Of a stretch of DNA of 64,000 bases, positions 26,919 through 35,879 are shown in pieces. Position numbers and translations under genes: made by a program. Source of the stretch: Lachnospiraceae bacterium (GTDB taxonomy: Bacteria > Bacillota > Clostridia > Lachnospirales > Lachnospiraceae); NCBI GenBank assembly GCA_014804695.1, contig JAAUZJ010000009.1, positions 1-64,000 of the forward strand, read 5' to 3'. Under the pieces are notes generated by a model. That model saw nothing but the letters and a program-made list of their open reading frames with translations, had not been told where the DNA came from and ran no database searches. The stretch's first letter is position 1. Each line of letters opens with the position of its first letter.

Positions 26919-26945
26919 CAAATATCGCAGATTGAGAGAAAGGCA
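26919..26945 (+). repeat. 27-bp leader repeat, copy 1
   Basis: A 27-bp stretch (core ATATCGCAG then A/G then TTGAGAGAAAGGCA) is present here and at 32797-32823 with a single mismatch. Each lies just upstream of a different gene start. The downstream AGAAAGG part acts as a ribosome binding site. A shorter form (GAGAAAGGCA) occurs before the gene at 53486. Confidence 0.8.
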
Positions 26946-26955
26946 TGCTTATATT

Positions 26956-27480
26956 ATGGAAATCAGGCATATCACAAAAGATGATGATAGATTTGCAATC
27001 AGCCATATTTATGAGGAAAGCTGGAAATTTGCATATAGAGATATTATTCCGCAAAGTTATCTTGAAAGTATTCCTGAAGGTTGTTGGTGCTCCAATCTGG
27101 ATAAAGAAGGAAGGCATACTCTTGTGTTAATTGAAGACGGCATGTTTGTCGGTACAGCCAGTTATTGCAAATCCAGATTTCCTGACTATGACAATTTTGG
27201 AGAGATTGTGTCGATATACTTTTTACCGGAATATATGGGAAAAGGATATGGCAAGTATCTCCTTGAGACTGTTATTGGTGAATTAGAAAGTCTTGGTTTT
27301 CATGATATATTTTTATGGGTGCTTGAAGATAATTTAAGAGCCAGGAAATTTTATGAAAAAATGGGATTTATGCAGAGTGGACATTACTTAAATGATAATA
27401 TAGGCGGAAAAGAGTTAAAAGAAGTTCAGTATTGCGTTAATATCAGAAAATGGAGAAAAGAGCATGGCACTGGAGTATAG
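26956..27480 (+). CDS. GNAT family N-acetyltransferase
   Basis: A 174-residue GNAT domain. IVSIYFLPEYMGKGYGKYLL (about 80-100) contains the V-motif and the acetyl-CoA loop GKGYGK, and LEDNLRARKFYEKMGF (about 129-144) closes the fold. The ATG at 26956 is chosen because the protein aligns with GNAT beginnings (MEIRHI); the ribosome binding site AGAAAGG lies 13 bases away, inside the shared leader repeat. The stop overlaps the next gene by 17 bp. Substrate unknown. Confidence 0.85.
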   Translation: MEIRHITKDDDRFAISHIYEESWKFAYRDIIPQSYLESIPEGCWCSNLDKEGRHTLVLIEDGMFVGTASYCKSRFPDYDNFGEIVSIYFLPEYMGKGYGKYLLETVIGELESLGFHDIFLWVLEDNLRARKFYEKMGFMQSGHYLNDNIGGKELKEVQYCVNIRKWRKEHGTGV

Positions 27481-27925
27481 AAGATTAACGGAGAATGATC
27501 TGGAAGTTTTTATTGATATGAGAATTAACCAGTTACGGGAAGAGGGTGCAAAAGAGGATATAGACTTAAAGCCGGCTTTGAAAGATTATTATGATCGCCA
27601 TATGTCAGATGGAACTTTTGTGTCATGGCTGGCTATGGATGGTGATAAAATTGTCGGAACAAGCGGAATGTCATTTGTGGAGAAACCGCCTTATTTTGGT
27701 TGTCCTAACGGAAAGATTGGCTTGCTTTCAAGTATGTTTACTGATAAGGAATATCGCAGACAGGGCATTGCAAAAGAATTGCTATCAAGGGTTGTAAATG
27801 AGGCAAGAGAGTATGGCTGCGGTACTGTTCAGATTACTGCTTCGGATATGGGGGTATTGCTGTATACTGATTTTGGATTTGTAAAGAATGGAAATTTTAT
27901 GCATTATAAATTGGTCGGAGAATAA
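27464..27925 (+). CDS. GNAT family N-acetyltransferase
   Basis: A 153-residue GNAT protein. LLSSMFTDKEYRRQGIAKEL (about 85-105) holds the acetyl-CoA loop, RRQGIA, and the C-terminal MGVLLYTDFGFVKNGNF is typical. It starts inside the end of the preceding acetyltransferase gene with GGAG ahead of the ATG and is probably translated from the same message. A Nudix gene follows six bases downstream. Substrate unknown. Confidence 0.85.
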   Translation: MALEYRRLTENDLEVFIDMRINQLREEGAKEDIDLKPALKDYYDRHMSDGTFVSWLAMDGDKIVGTSGMSFVEKPPYFGCPNGKIGLLSSMFTDKEYRRQGIAKELLSRVVNEAREYGCGTVQITASDMGVLLYTDFGFVKNGNFMHYKLVGE

Positions 27926-27931
27926 TAGAAA

Positions 27932-28354
27932 ATGGTAGTGAACTTTTATGAAAATGTGGATGATGAATTATTAAAATTTGCGGTAATCATTGCAAAAACA
28001 GAGGGCAAATATATTTTTTGTAAGCATAGGTGCAGAAATACATTAGAGGTTCCGGGTGGTCACAGAGAGCCGGGCGAGATGATTCTTGATACAGCCAAAA
28101 GAGAACTTTACGAAGAAACCGGAGCAATTGATTTTAGCATTAATCCGATTTGTGTATATTCTGTTATAAAAGATTGCAGTAATGATGTACAGGAAAGCTT
28201 TGGAATGTTATACTGCGCAGATGTAAAGTCGTTTGAGGGAGAATTACATAGTGAAATAGAAAAAATTGTAATTATGGATGCACTTCCGAAAGAGTGGACA
28301 TATCCGGAGATACAACCGAAATTACTTGAGGAAGCAAAGAAAAGAGGTCATTGA
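27932..28354 (+). CDS. Nudix hydrolase
   Basis: A 140-residue Nudix domain. The box runs from GGHREPGE (about residue 47) to KRELYEETGA, with all catalytic Glu residues present. The N-terminal FAVIIAKTEGKYIFCKH and the later PKEWTYPEIQPKLLEEAKKRG resemble cytoplasmic 8-oxo-dGTP or nucleoside-diphosphate-derivative hydrolases. It lies between two GNAT genes with only a few bases between them, suggesting a polycistronic stress or resistance cluster. The actual substrate is not readable. Confidence 0.85.
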   Translation: MVVNFYENVDDELLKFAVIIAKTEGKYIFCKHRCRNTLEVPGGHREPGEMILDTAKRELYEETGAIDFSINPICVYSVIKDCSNDVQESFGMLYCADVKSFEGELHSEIEKIVIMDALPKEWTYPEIQPKLLEEAKKRGH

Positions 28355-28357
28355 ATA

Positions 28358-28813
28358 ATGATTAGATTTAAATACACAGATGGATGTAATCAGGATTTTA
28401 TTGAATTGTGTCATGGGTTAGATGACTTTTTAAATGAAATTGTAGGCGGTGAAGAAAATAGGGCCGAGTATGTTCAATATAATAAATTAGACGATATTCA
28501 TGACGTTGTTGTGGCTTATGATAATGATATCCCTGTAGGAAGTGCCTCTTTTAAGAAGTATGATGATGAATGTGCAGAGGTAAAAAGAGTATTCGTAAAA
28601 AAGGAATATCGTGGACAGGGAATATCTAATGAGCTTATGAAAATGCTTGAGGAGAAAGCCAGGGAAAAAGGATATAAGTATTTTATATTGGAGTCCGGAG
28701 AAGTGCTTGTATCGGCTATGGCATTATATAGAAAAATCGGTTACGAAGTTATACCAAACTATGGACATTATGTTGGTATGGAGAAATCGGTTTGTATGAG
28801 GAAGAGACTTTGA
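28358..28813 (+). CDS. GNAT family N-acetyltransferase
   Basis: A 151-residue GNAT domain. KRVFVKKEYRGQGISNELMK (about 72-91) carries the acetyl-CoA loop RGQGIS, and SAMALYRKIGYEVIPNYG near 125-142 is the C-terminal motif. It follows the Nudix gene after three bases, and an AGAGG lies upstream. Substrate unknown; similar proteins acetylate amines or aminoglycoside-like molecules. Confidence 0.85.
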   Translation: MIRFKYTDGCNQDFIELCHGLDDFLNEIVGGEENRAEYVQYNKLDDIHDVVVAYDNDIPVGSASFKKYDDECAEVKRVFVKKEYRGQGISNELMKMLEEKAREKGYKYFILESGEVLVSAMALYRKIGYEVIPNYGHYVGMEKSVCMRKRL

Positions 28814-28833
28814 TTGTGTAAGGGAGAAACAAA

Positions 28834-29943
28834 ATGAAAAAGAAGATTATCTTGACAACTGTACTTTTAACTATAATATTATTATCCGGCTGCCAGAAAT
28901 CGGACAGCAGTCAGATACAGCAGATGACAAATGAAAATCTCTCTGAGGAGCAAATCGATAAGGACTTTGATAGAGAAGAAGAATCCCCAAAAACAGAAAC
29001 AGAACATTCAGAAGAAACAAAAGAATCCCCATCGTCAGAACCGCAGACCGCACAGCCATCACAAGCAGAAAATACAGAATCAGATTTTTCCCTAGAGAAT
29101 CTATCTGACAGAGTATTTTATTTCAGCAGCGGAGCAGGAGCATGGTCAACTGAGCTTTTTATTAATGGTGACGGAACTTTTAGGGGAATTTTTCATGACA
29201 CTGACATGGGGGATATCGGAGAAAATTATCCAAACGGAACCTTGTATTTTTGTGAATTTACAGGCAGGTTCGACGGGCCGGAAAAGATAGATGAGTTTAC
29301 TTATAAGCTGAGACTGGCGTCCATTGAGTATAAGTATGAGCCGGAAAAAGAGGAGATAATAGACGGCGTCCGCAATATTTATTCAACGGCTTATGGACTG
29401 GATGACGGAGAGGAATTCTATTTGTATCTTCCGGGCGCAAAGCTGGCAGAGCTGCCGGAAGAGTATTTAAGGTGGGTTGGATATTATAATCTGGAAAGCA
29501 CTACGGAAACGGAACTTCCGTATTATGGTCTTTATAATGTAAATATGGAACAAGGGTTTTCGAGTTATGTGTATGAGGAGCAAAGCCTGCTGGAAAGAAT
29601 TGAAATGGAGATTTCTTTTGCTGAGGAACGCGACACAGAGCTTAGAGCGAGACTGCAGGAAGCTGCTTCGCAGGCAGACCTGAAAATGACTAGCGAAGAG
29701 TTATTTCAGACGTGGGATAACGTTTTAAATGTTGTATGGAAGCTGTTGGAGTCAGAACTTGATGATGACACGATGGAAGCTCTTAGAACGGAAGAGAGGG
29801 AATGGATTGCATTTAAAGAGGCTGAGGTAGAAGCCGCCGGAGAAGTATATGAGCTCGGAACCCTGCGTCCTTTGGTAGAAGCTGATAAAGCTGCCGAATT
29901 GACAAAAGAAAGGGTGTATGAGTTGAAGAAGTATGCGGAGTGA
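28834..29943 (+). CDS. Lipoprotein with LprI/DUF1311-like C-terminal domain
   Basis: A 369-residue secreted lipoprotein. The signal peptide ends in the lipobox LLSGC (about residues 16-20). A low-complexity Ser/Glu/Thr linker (about 25-90) is followed by a globular domain and a C-terminal helical stretch with KLLESELDDDTMEALRTEER and EWIAFKEAEVEAAG, typical of DUF1311 lysozyme-inhibitor LprI-like proteins. It is anchored outside the cell membrane. GGGAGAAA supports the start. The stop overlaps the following ATG region. The role could be cell-wall or lysozyme protection; this is inferred. Confidence 0.7.
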   Translation: MKKKIILTTVLLTIILLSGCQKSDSSQIQQMTNENLSEEQIDKDFDREEESPKTETEHSEETKESPSSEPQTAQPSQAENTESDFSLENLSDRVFYFSSGAGAWSTELFINGDGTFRGIFHDTDMGDIGENYPNGTLYFCEFTGRFDGPEKIDEFTYKLRLASIEYKYEPEKEEIIDGVRNIYSTAYGLDDGEEFYLYLPGAKLAELPEEYLRWVGYYNLESTTETELPYYGLYNVNMEQGFSSYVYEEQSLLERIEMEISFAEERDTELRARLQEAASQADLKMTSEELFQTWDNVLNVVWKLLESELDDDTMEALRTEEREWIAFKEAEVEAAGEVYELGTLRPLVEADKAAELTKERVYELKKYAE

Positions 29944-29957
29944 TGGAGGGTAAAATA

Positions 29958-30431
29958 ATGCATTTCGGCTTTTCATATGTTGGACTGATTTTCCTGGCGA
30001 TGCTCATGATTCCTAATTGGATCTGGATCAAAAATCAACCGAAAGATTATGACAAGTATGTCATAAATGAAAATAAGTTTCTACTTGCTTTTGAGCGAAT
30101 CGGAGAAGTGACTGTCAGTGCGCTGTGTCTGATTTTTTCAGATTTTAATATCGGGGTAATTAGTGTGTGGAGTATCTGGCTGCTGGCGGCTGTATTATTG
30201 ATGACACTATATGAAATATATTGGATCAGGTATTTTATGAGCAGTAAAACAATGGAGGATTTCTACAGTAGTATTATTGGAATTCCCGTTGCAGGCGCGA
30301 CATTACCGGTGGCGGCATTTTTTTTGCTTGCGATATATGGGAAAAATATTTTCCTTGGAATTGCTGTCATCATATTAGGAATCGGGCATATTGGCATCCA
30401 TTTGAATCATCGGAAGGAAATTCGACAATAA
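29958..30431 (+). CDS. Small membrane protein, unknown function
   Basis: A 157-residue protein with four or five membrane segments (for example about 4-20, 43-62 and 64-84). It starts MHFGFSYVGLIFLAMLMIPNW. ATG 29958 has GGAGGG at eight bases and is preferred to the ATG at 29940, which lies in the previous gene's stop. No family is recognised; it may work with the methyltransferase-like gene downstream. It contains one copy of the TGACA-N4-TGTCA palindrome at 30050. Confidence 0.6.
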   Translation: MHFGFSYVGLIFLAMLMIPNWIWIKNQPKDYDKYVINENKFLLAFERIGEVTVSALCLIFSDFNIGVISVWSIWLLAAVLLMTLYEIYWIRYFMSSKTMEDFYSSIIGIPVAGATLPVAAFFLLAIYGKNIFLGIAVIILGIGHIGIHLNHRKEIRQ

Positions 30432-30687
30432 AAAGGAATTCTACAATAAAAGAAACTCTAAAATAAAAGGAATAAAACGCATGAAAATCATAGGCATAAT
30501 AATATTACTGATCTTTTATTCAATATACTTTGGAAAAATGATCTTACAAAGGAGAAAAGGAATACAGACCGACCAAATGGCAAAAGGCGGTAAAAAGGAT
30601 AAAACGTTCTTTGTTGAATTAATTTTGAAAATAGCGACATATTCGGTCGGTATAGCTGATGTTATGAGCGTTATGACAGTTGTGTCA
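30050..30687. repeat. Two TGACA-N4-TGTCA palindromes (30050-30063, 30674-30687)
   Basis: Two perfect copies of a 14-bp palindrome, centres AGTA and GTTG, inside the two membrane protein genes. The first extends to TTATGACA/TGTCATAA. Together with 14 further copies at 40.8-60.7 kb they form a family that is far more common than chance. Confidence 0.85.
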
Positions 30688-31056
30688 TTTTCGCAGACTG
30701 TTAGTATTATCGGGATTATTATAGGTTTTGCAGGAGACATTATTTTTGCTGTTGCGGTCATAACTATGAAAGATAGCTGGCGAGCTGGTCTGGCAAGAGA
30801 CGATGAAACGAAAATGGTAAAGGACGGAATTTACCAAATCAGCAGAAATCCGGCATTCTTAGCCTTTGACTGCGTGTATCTGGGAATTCTGTTTATGTTT
30901 TTTAACCCGGTATTATTGATACTTTCACTTTGGGCAATGATTATGCTGCATTTACAGATATTGCAGGAAGAAAAGTATTTATTAACGGTATTTGGCGGGG
31001 AGTATTCTGATTATAAAAGCAGGGTATGCAGATACATTGGCAGGAAACATACATAA
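30481..31056 (+). CDS. Isoprenylcysteine carboxyl methyltransferase-like membrane protein
   Basis: A 191-residue membrane protein with four or five helices. Residues about 117-128, KDGIYQISRNPA, plus the tail LQEEKYLLTVFGGEYSDYKS (about 160-180) are the SAM-binding signatures of the ICMT/PEMT family. These enzymes methylate lipids or membrane thiols; bacterial members have no known prenylated target. AAAGGAA precedes the ATG. The upstream 50 bp contain repeats of AATAAAAGGAAT. Substrate unknown. Confidence 0.8.
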   Translation: MKIIGIIILLIFYSIYFGKMILQRRKGIQTDQMAKGGKKDKTFFVELILKIATYSVGIADVMSVMTVVSFSQTVSIIGIIIGFAGDIIFAVAVITMKDSWRAGLARDDETKMVKDGIYQISRNPAFLAFDCVYLGILFMFFNPVLLILSLWAMIMLHLQILQEEKYLLTVFGGEYSDYKSRVCRYIGRKHT

Positions 31057-31095
31057 GTTGTTATATAGGAAAATTAAGTTTATAGGAGAATAAAA

Positions 31096-31809
31096 ATGAA
31101 AATAACCATCATCCACGGACAAAGCCACAAAGGCTCCACCTATCATATTGCAAGAATGAGTGCAGAGAAATTAAACGGTGAAATTACGGAATTTTTTCTG
31201 CCAAGAGATTTCGATTCTTTTTGTGTAGGCTGTACATCATGCTTTGCGAAATCCGAAACGCTGTGTCCTCATTATGAAACGCTAAAACCTATTACAAAAG
31301 CGTTAGATGACGCAGATGTCATAATTTTAGCAAGTCCTGTGTATGTGTATCATGCAACCGGTTCAATGAAAGCGCTTTTGGATCATTATGGTTACAGGTG
31401 GATGGTACATAGGCCGGAGGCGAAGATGTTTAGTAAACAGGCCGTATGCGTTTCAACTGCCGCGGGTGCAGGAATAAAGAGTACTAATAAGGATATGGCG
31501 GACAGTATGTTTTTCTGGGGAGTAGCCAAAATCTACAAATACGGAATAGCCGTTATGCAGACATCATGGAATAAGGTAAGTGACAAAAAGAAAAAGCGTA
31601 TTGATAAGGATACATCTTCTTTAGCAAGAAAAATCAAGAAAAACTATGGAAAAGTACGCCCTTCAATTAAGAGCAGGGCATTTTTTAATATTATGTTATT
31701 ACTGCAGAAAAGTGGTTGGAATGAAGCAGATGTAGAGTACTGGAAAGCAAAGGGATGGACAAAGAATGGCCGCCCATGGAAGAAATCCCGGACAAATATT
31801 AGCAAGTAA
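31096..31809 (+). CDS. Flavodoxin-like NAD(P)H-dependent oxidoreductase
   Basis: A 237-residue protein. MKITIIHGQSHKGSTYHIA (about 1-19) is the flavin-phosphate loop, DSFCVGCTSCF (about 37-47) is a Cys cluster found in iron-sulfur-flavin-related reductases, and ILASPVYVYHATGSMKALLD (about 75-95) the FMN contact region of NADPH-dependent FMN reductases. It should bind FMN and reduce quinones or nitro compounds. The Cys residues could bind a metal. GGAGAATAAAA upstream supports the start. A Lys/Arg-rich C-terminal tail is present. Confidence 0.85.
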   Translation: MKITIIHGQSHKGSTYHIARMSAEKLNGEITEFFLPRDFDSFCVGCTSCFAKSETLCPHYETLKPITKALDDADVIILASPVYVYHATGSMKALLDHYGYRWMVHRPEAKMFSKQAVCVSTAAGAGIKSTNKDMADSMFFWGVAKIYKYGIAVMQTSWNKVSDKKKKRIDKDTSSLARKIKKNYGKVRPSIKSRAFFNIMLLLQKSGWNEADVEYWKAKGWTKNGRPWKKSRTNISK

Positions 31810-31866
31810 AATCGGGTAATGCACAGCTTGCAATGATAGACTATACATACAGCAGGAGGTGTGTAT

Positions 31867-32724
31867 ATGGAATGGACCAAAGCTATTAGTGGCGCTATTG
31901 AGTATATAGAGCACAATATAACTGAAGATATTTCTTTAGAAGATATTGCCGGACATGTAAATATATCTGCTTTTTATTTTCAAAAAGGTTTTAGTTTATT
32001 GTGCGGATATACAATTTCCGAATACATCCGTAATCGCAGACTGGCTCTTGCCGCGGAAGAGTTGGCGTCGGGCGATGCAAAAGTTATCGATATTGCGATA
32101 AAATATGGATGGGATTCACCGGATAGTTTTACGAAGGCTTTTACCAGATTTCATGGCGCAACACCTTCTATGGTGCAAAAAAACAAAACGATGATTAAAG
32201 CATTTGCACCGCTGAAAATTAAATTATCATTGGAAGGTGGTTATGTTATGGATTACAGAATGACAAAAAAAGACAGTTTTACGGTTATTGGAGCACTTAA
32301 GAAATTTTCCTATGAGGGAGCTAATGAAGCGGTTCCGAAGTTTTGGAAGGAGCATAGCGAAAAGGGAAACAACAAGCATGTGTGCGGGATGTTTGGGATT
32401 AATATTGACGAAGCAATGCAGCAGAATGAATTTGAATATATGATTGCCGATCTTTATAACCCCATAGAGGATATTCCGGAGGGCTTCGTTACCAAAACAA
32501 TACCGGCTTTTACATGGGCTGTATTTCCCTGCAAAGGAGCTATGCCGGATTCTATGCAGAATGTTCATGCCAAGATTTTTTCAGAATGGCTTCCGACGCT
32601 TAAGGGGTATGAGCTTGCCGCAGGATATTGTATTGAAATGTATGAGGATCCCAGTAAATATCCCAAGGGAACATTTGACGAAAAGTATTATTCTGAGATT
32701 TGGATTCCGGTAAAGAAAAAATAG
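31867..32724 (+). CDS. AraC family regulator with GyrI-like effector domain
   Basis: A 285-residue regulator. Residues 1-105 hold two AraC helix-turn-helix motifs: ISLEDIAGHVNISAFYFQKG and VIDIAIKYGWDSPDSFTKAF. Residues about 125-285 match the GyrI-like / Rob effector-binding domain, with LPTLKGYELAAGYCIEMYED and YYSEIWIPVKKK at the end. Members bind small hydrophobic molecules or drugs and activate efflux or stress genes. ATG 31867 has AGGAGGT six bases upstream, better than the GTG at 31861. Target genes are not evident; the flavoprotein gene upstream is a candidate. Confidence 0.85.
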   Translation: MEWTKAISGAIEYIEHNITEDISLEDIAGHVNISAFYFQKGFSLLCGYTISEYIRNRRLALAAEELASGDAKVIDIAIKYGWDSPDSFTKAFTRFHGATPSMVQKNKTMIKAFAPLKIKLSLEGGYVMDYRMTKKDSFTVIGALKKFSYEGANEAVPKFWKEHSEKGNNKHVCGMFGINIDEAMQQNEFEYMIADLYNPIEDIPEGFVTKTIPAFTWAVFPCKGAMPDSMQNVHAKIFSEWLPTLKGYELAAGYCIEMYEDPSKYPKGTFDEKYYSEIWIPVKKK

Positions 32725-32796
32725 TAAGTGAATCACTACGGGTAGAAAACAGTGTGAAAAATGTATTTGTCTTGCGAATATTGTGCCTTGCAGTCA

Positions 32797-32823
32797 CAAA
32801 TATCGCAGGTTGAGAGAAAGGCA
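32797..32823 (+). repeat. 27-bp leader repeat, copy 2
   Basis: The same 27-bp stretch as at 26919-26945 with one A/G difference, here 11 bp before the radical SAM gene. The AGAAAGG part supplies its ribosome binding site. Confidence 0.8.
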
Positions 32824-32834
32824 CGGTTATTGAT

Positions 32835-33698
32835 ATGCATTTTGTAGACGCCAAAGGAATATTGTCTTCAAACAACGGCATGAACATTTACAGAGGCTGC
32901 ACCCATGGTTGTATTTATTGTGACAGCAGAAGTAAATGCTATAATTTTACGCACGAATTTGAAGATATCGAGGTAAAACAAAATGCACCGGAACTGCTGG
33001 AACGCTCGCTTAAATCCAAAAGAAAAAAGTGCATGATAGGGACCGGAGCAATGTGCGATCCCTATATGCACTGTGAGGAAACGCTGAAACTGACAAGAAG
33101 ATGTTTAGAGATTATAGATCATTATGGTTTTGGGGTGGCCATTCAAACTAAGTCGGATAGGATACTCAGAGATTTGGATCTGTTAAAAAGTATTAATCGG
33201 AAGGCAAAATGTGTTGTGCAAATGACATTGACGACCTACGATGAAGAACTCTGTAAAATATTGGAGCCTAATGTATGCACTACCGGACAAAGAGCAGCGG
33301 CATTAGAGGTATTCCGGGAAAACGATATTCCGACAATTGTTTGGCTGAGCCCTATACTGCCCGGTATTAACGACTCTAAGGAAAATATAGAAGGAATTTT
33401 AGATTACTGCATTAAGGCAAAAGTATACGGGATTATAAGTTTTGGAATGGGAATGACCTTAAGAGAGGGCAACAGGGAATATTATTATGCTGCCCTGGAT
33501 AAGCATTTTCCGGGTTTGAAGCAGAAATATAAACAAAAGTACGGCAACGAATACGAAGTGAACAGTGATAAAAATGCTGAACTTATGGATTTACTTGTAA
33601 AAAGATGCAGGGAAAACGGGATTGTATGTGACATTTCAGAATGTTTCCGGTTTATGAGGGAGCTGCCGGATAAGTATGAGCAATTGAGTCTGTTTTAG
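32835..33698 (+). CDS. SPL-family radical SAM protein
   Basis: A 287-residue radical SAM enzyme. The iron-sulfur motif is GCTHGCIYC (Cys-x3-Cys-x2-Cys) at about residues 20-28, within NIYRGCTHGCIYCDSRSKC. This matches the family of DNA photolyase-like radical SAM proteins (spore photoproduct lyase relatives) that have no separate DNA-lesion specificity in vegetative genes. TGAMCDPYMHCEE (about 73-85) is typical of the same family. It follows copy 2 of the leader repeat. Cytoplasmic. The stop overlaps the convergent MATE gene stop by 4 bp. Confidence 0.85.
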   Translation: MHFVDAKGILSSNNGMNIYRGCTHGCIYCDSRSKCYNFTHEFEDIEVKQNAPELLERSLKSKRKKCMIGTGAMCDPYMHCEETLKLTRRCLEIIDHYGFGVAIQTKSDRILRDLDLLKSINRKAKCVVQMTLTTYDEELCKILEPNVCTTGQRAAALEVFRENDIPTIVWLSPILPGINDSKENIEGILDYCIKAKVYGIISFGMGMTLREGNREYYYAALDKHFPGLKQKYKQKYGNEYEVNSDKNAELMDLLVKRCRENGIVCDISECFRFMRELPDKYEQLSLF

Positions 33699-35104
33699 TC
33701 GGAAACAATATTCTGTATCCAAACTCCATTTTTAACCAGTATAAATCCTATTATACATTTGATCATATCCGCCAGTTGCACGATTATATAAATTGCAATT
33801 ACAGACAGCGTTGTAAAACGGCTTAGTATAAAAGCAGTCGAAACGCTTACACACCAAATATAAACACTGTCAAACAGGAAGGTAATAACAGTTTTACCGC
33901 CTGAGCGAAGCGTAAAATAGGCTGCGTTTAGAAAAGCGTTCTGCGGCATGAAAATTGCATTTATTATAATAAAATATTTGGCAAGCTGTCTTGCTTCTTC
34001 ATTCGTGTTATAAAGCATTGGAAAAAGCGGAGACATAAGCAGCATAACGAGCGCGACAAGGCTGCAGCATGCTACGGAAAAAGCAATTAATTTATTGGCC
34101 TTATCTTTGGCCTCGTCCATTTTTCCGGCGCCGAGGAGCTGACCGACGATAATTGCTACGGCATTACCCATAGCCATGAACGAAATATTGAACAGATTAC
34201 TTACAGTGCTTGAAATATTTGTTCCGGCAACAACATTGAGCCCACGCACGGAATAACACTGGGAAAGCATGGCCATACCGGACGCCCACAGGGTTTCGTT
34301 TAATAGCAGCGGGGTTCCTTTTATAAGTATTTTCTGAACCAGTGATGCCGGTATTTTAAGCGTGCTGTATAATTTGTCCACGAAAGGGTTTTGTTCTTTG
34401 TGTCGGTGTGCCCAGCTGACAATAATTAATGCTTCTACATAACGTGAAATGACCGTTGCAATAGCGGCGCCCTGAACGCCAAGTGTTGGAAAACCGAATT
34501 TTCCGTATATAAGTAAATAATTAAAAAATAAGTTTACCAGGACTGATATTATACCGGCTTTCATCGGAAGAACGGTTTCCCCGCATTCACGAAGCGTACT
34601 TGAATAAACCTGCGCCAGCATGAAGGGCAAAAGTCCAACAAGCATGATCAGCATGTATTGTCTGCCGTACATAAGGGTCGCTATAGCCTGTGCGCTTTGT
34701 GGATCTCCTTTTAAATACATACTTATAAGAGATGAACCATAAGCAATAAAAAGTACAATGGTTGCGGCTGTAATTATTAATGACAGCCATAATTTATAAC
34801 GGAAGGTATTTCGTATGCCTTCCGTATATTTTTGTCCGTAATATTGTGCCGTAAAGATTCCGGCGCCGGATACGCCGCCGAATATGCAGAGATTGTATAC
34901 AAAAATCAACTGATTGACAATAGCGGCTCCTGACATTTGTTCAGTGCCGATACGGCCTATCATGATATTATCAAGGAGGCCTACAAAGTTGGTAATCCCG
35001 TTCTGAAGCATGATCGGTATCGCAACGGCAAGCACCATTTTATAAAATTGTTTATCACCGATAAAACGGCTGATTAAGTTCGTTTTTTTGATAGTTACAT
35101 TCAT
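33695..35104 (-). CDS. MATE family efflux transporter (TetR-linked)
   Basis: About 469 residues and twelve helices. Landmarks are VAIPIMLQNGITNFVGLLDN and MIGRIGTEQMSGAAIVNQ near the start and AYFTLRSGGKTVITFLFDS late. It lies directly downstream of tetR, with an ATG at 35104 (GGAA upstream) or possibly 35137 overlapping tetR. It resembles MATE pumps often encoded with TetR regulators and is probably controlled by it. Substrate unknown. Confidence 0.85.
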   Translation of the reverse strand: MNVTIKKTNLISRFIGDKQFYKMVLAVAIPIMLQNGITNFVGLLDNIMIGRIGTEQMSGAAIVNQLIFVYNLCIFGGVSGAGIFTAQYYGQKYTEGIRNTFRYKLWLSLIITAATIVLFIAYGSSLISMYLKGDPQSAQAIATLMYGRQYMLIMLVGLLPFMLAQVYSSTLRECGETVLPMKAGIISVLVNLFFNYLLIYGKFGFPTLGVQGAAIATVISRYVEALIIVSWAHRHKEQNPFVDKLYSTLKIPASLVQKILIKGTPLLLNETLWASGMAMLSQCYSVRGLNVVAGTNISSTVSNLFNISFMAMGNAVAIIVGQLLGAGKMDEAKDKANKLIAFSVACCSLVALVMLLMSPLFPMLYNTNEEARQLAKYFIIINAIFMPQNAFLNAAYFTLRSGGKTVITFLFDSVYIWCVSVSTAFILSRFTTLSVIAIYIIVQLADMIKCIIGFILVKNGVWIQNIVSD

Positions 35105-35126
35105 GTTAATATTCCATGCTTTAAAT

Positions 35127-35759
35127 TTACATTCCATTAACGGGCAGCGTCAGATAATTCAGCGTCCCCTGTGGTACTCCGGTGCCTTTCTCAAGTAATG
35201 CTACAAGTCCCCGTATTGTATCCTCCGAGTCTTCGGCGGTGGCGGACAAAAAAGTACTGTCGAGTTTGACCGCAAGCACGATAAGCACGATCTCAGCCAG
35301 AGCTGCCGGGTGTTCAAAATGTATCTCGTCCGAAGCAATCCCCTGTTTTATGATCTCTGTCAAAACGGGCTTTAATTCCGAAATGAGGTGATTCATATAT
35401 TTTTGGTGTAAAAAGGCGATATCCTGCGCGCTGGTTCTTGCATCTACGGTGGTATGACCATGCTTTAAAAATGCAGCTGATGAGTTGCGGCATGCCTGTA
35501 AGATCATCGCCATACGGGTAAACGGCGATATCTCTGTCTGACTGGCAAGATTTTTAGCCGTTTTGATCGGTTTTTCATAATTTCTTTCTATCAGGGCATC
35601 CAAAATAGCTTCCTTTGAAGGGAAGTAATAATATATACTGCCTTTTCCTATCCCAGCCTGTCTGGCAATATCGCTTACCGAAATATTTTGTATAGTCCTG
35701 TCCGCCAGCAGATGCTGGAGAGCATCTAAAATTTTCTCATATTTTTTCGCATCCGGCAT
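35127..35759 (-). CDS. TetR family transcriptional regulator
   Basis: A 210-residue TetR regulator. The N-terminal helix-turn-helix is QNISVSDIARQAGIGKGSIY (about 23-42) followed by YYFPSKEAILDALIER. The ligand domain is helical and unspecific. ATG 35759 has GAGGTGA six bases upstream; the 42-residue extension to 35885 is AT-rich and unlikely. It is divergent from the SCP2-to-AMP-ligase operon and heads the MATE gene. Two GAC...GGTC motifs in the divergent region are candidate operators. Confidence 0.88.
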   Translation of the reverse strand: MPDAKKYEKILDALQHLLADRTIQNISVSDIARQAGIGKGSIYYYFPSKEAILDALIERNYEKPIKTAKNLASQTEISPFTRMAMILQACRNSSAAFLKHGHTTVDARTSAQDIAFLHQKYMNHLISELKPVLTEIIKQGIASDEIHFEHPAALAEIVLIVLAVKLDSTFLSATAEDSEDTIRGLVALLEKGTGVPQGTLNYLTLPVNGM

Positions 35760-35879
35760 AATAATCACCTCATTAAGCAATAATAGCACAAATATAGTTT
35801 TCGGACAATTACAAATAGTTGTACAAAAACATATAAAAATTTTTATACAAAATTTATATAAATTATGGAAAAAAGAATT

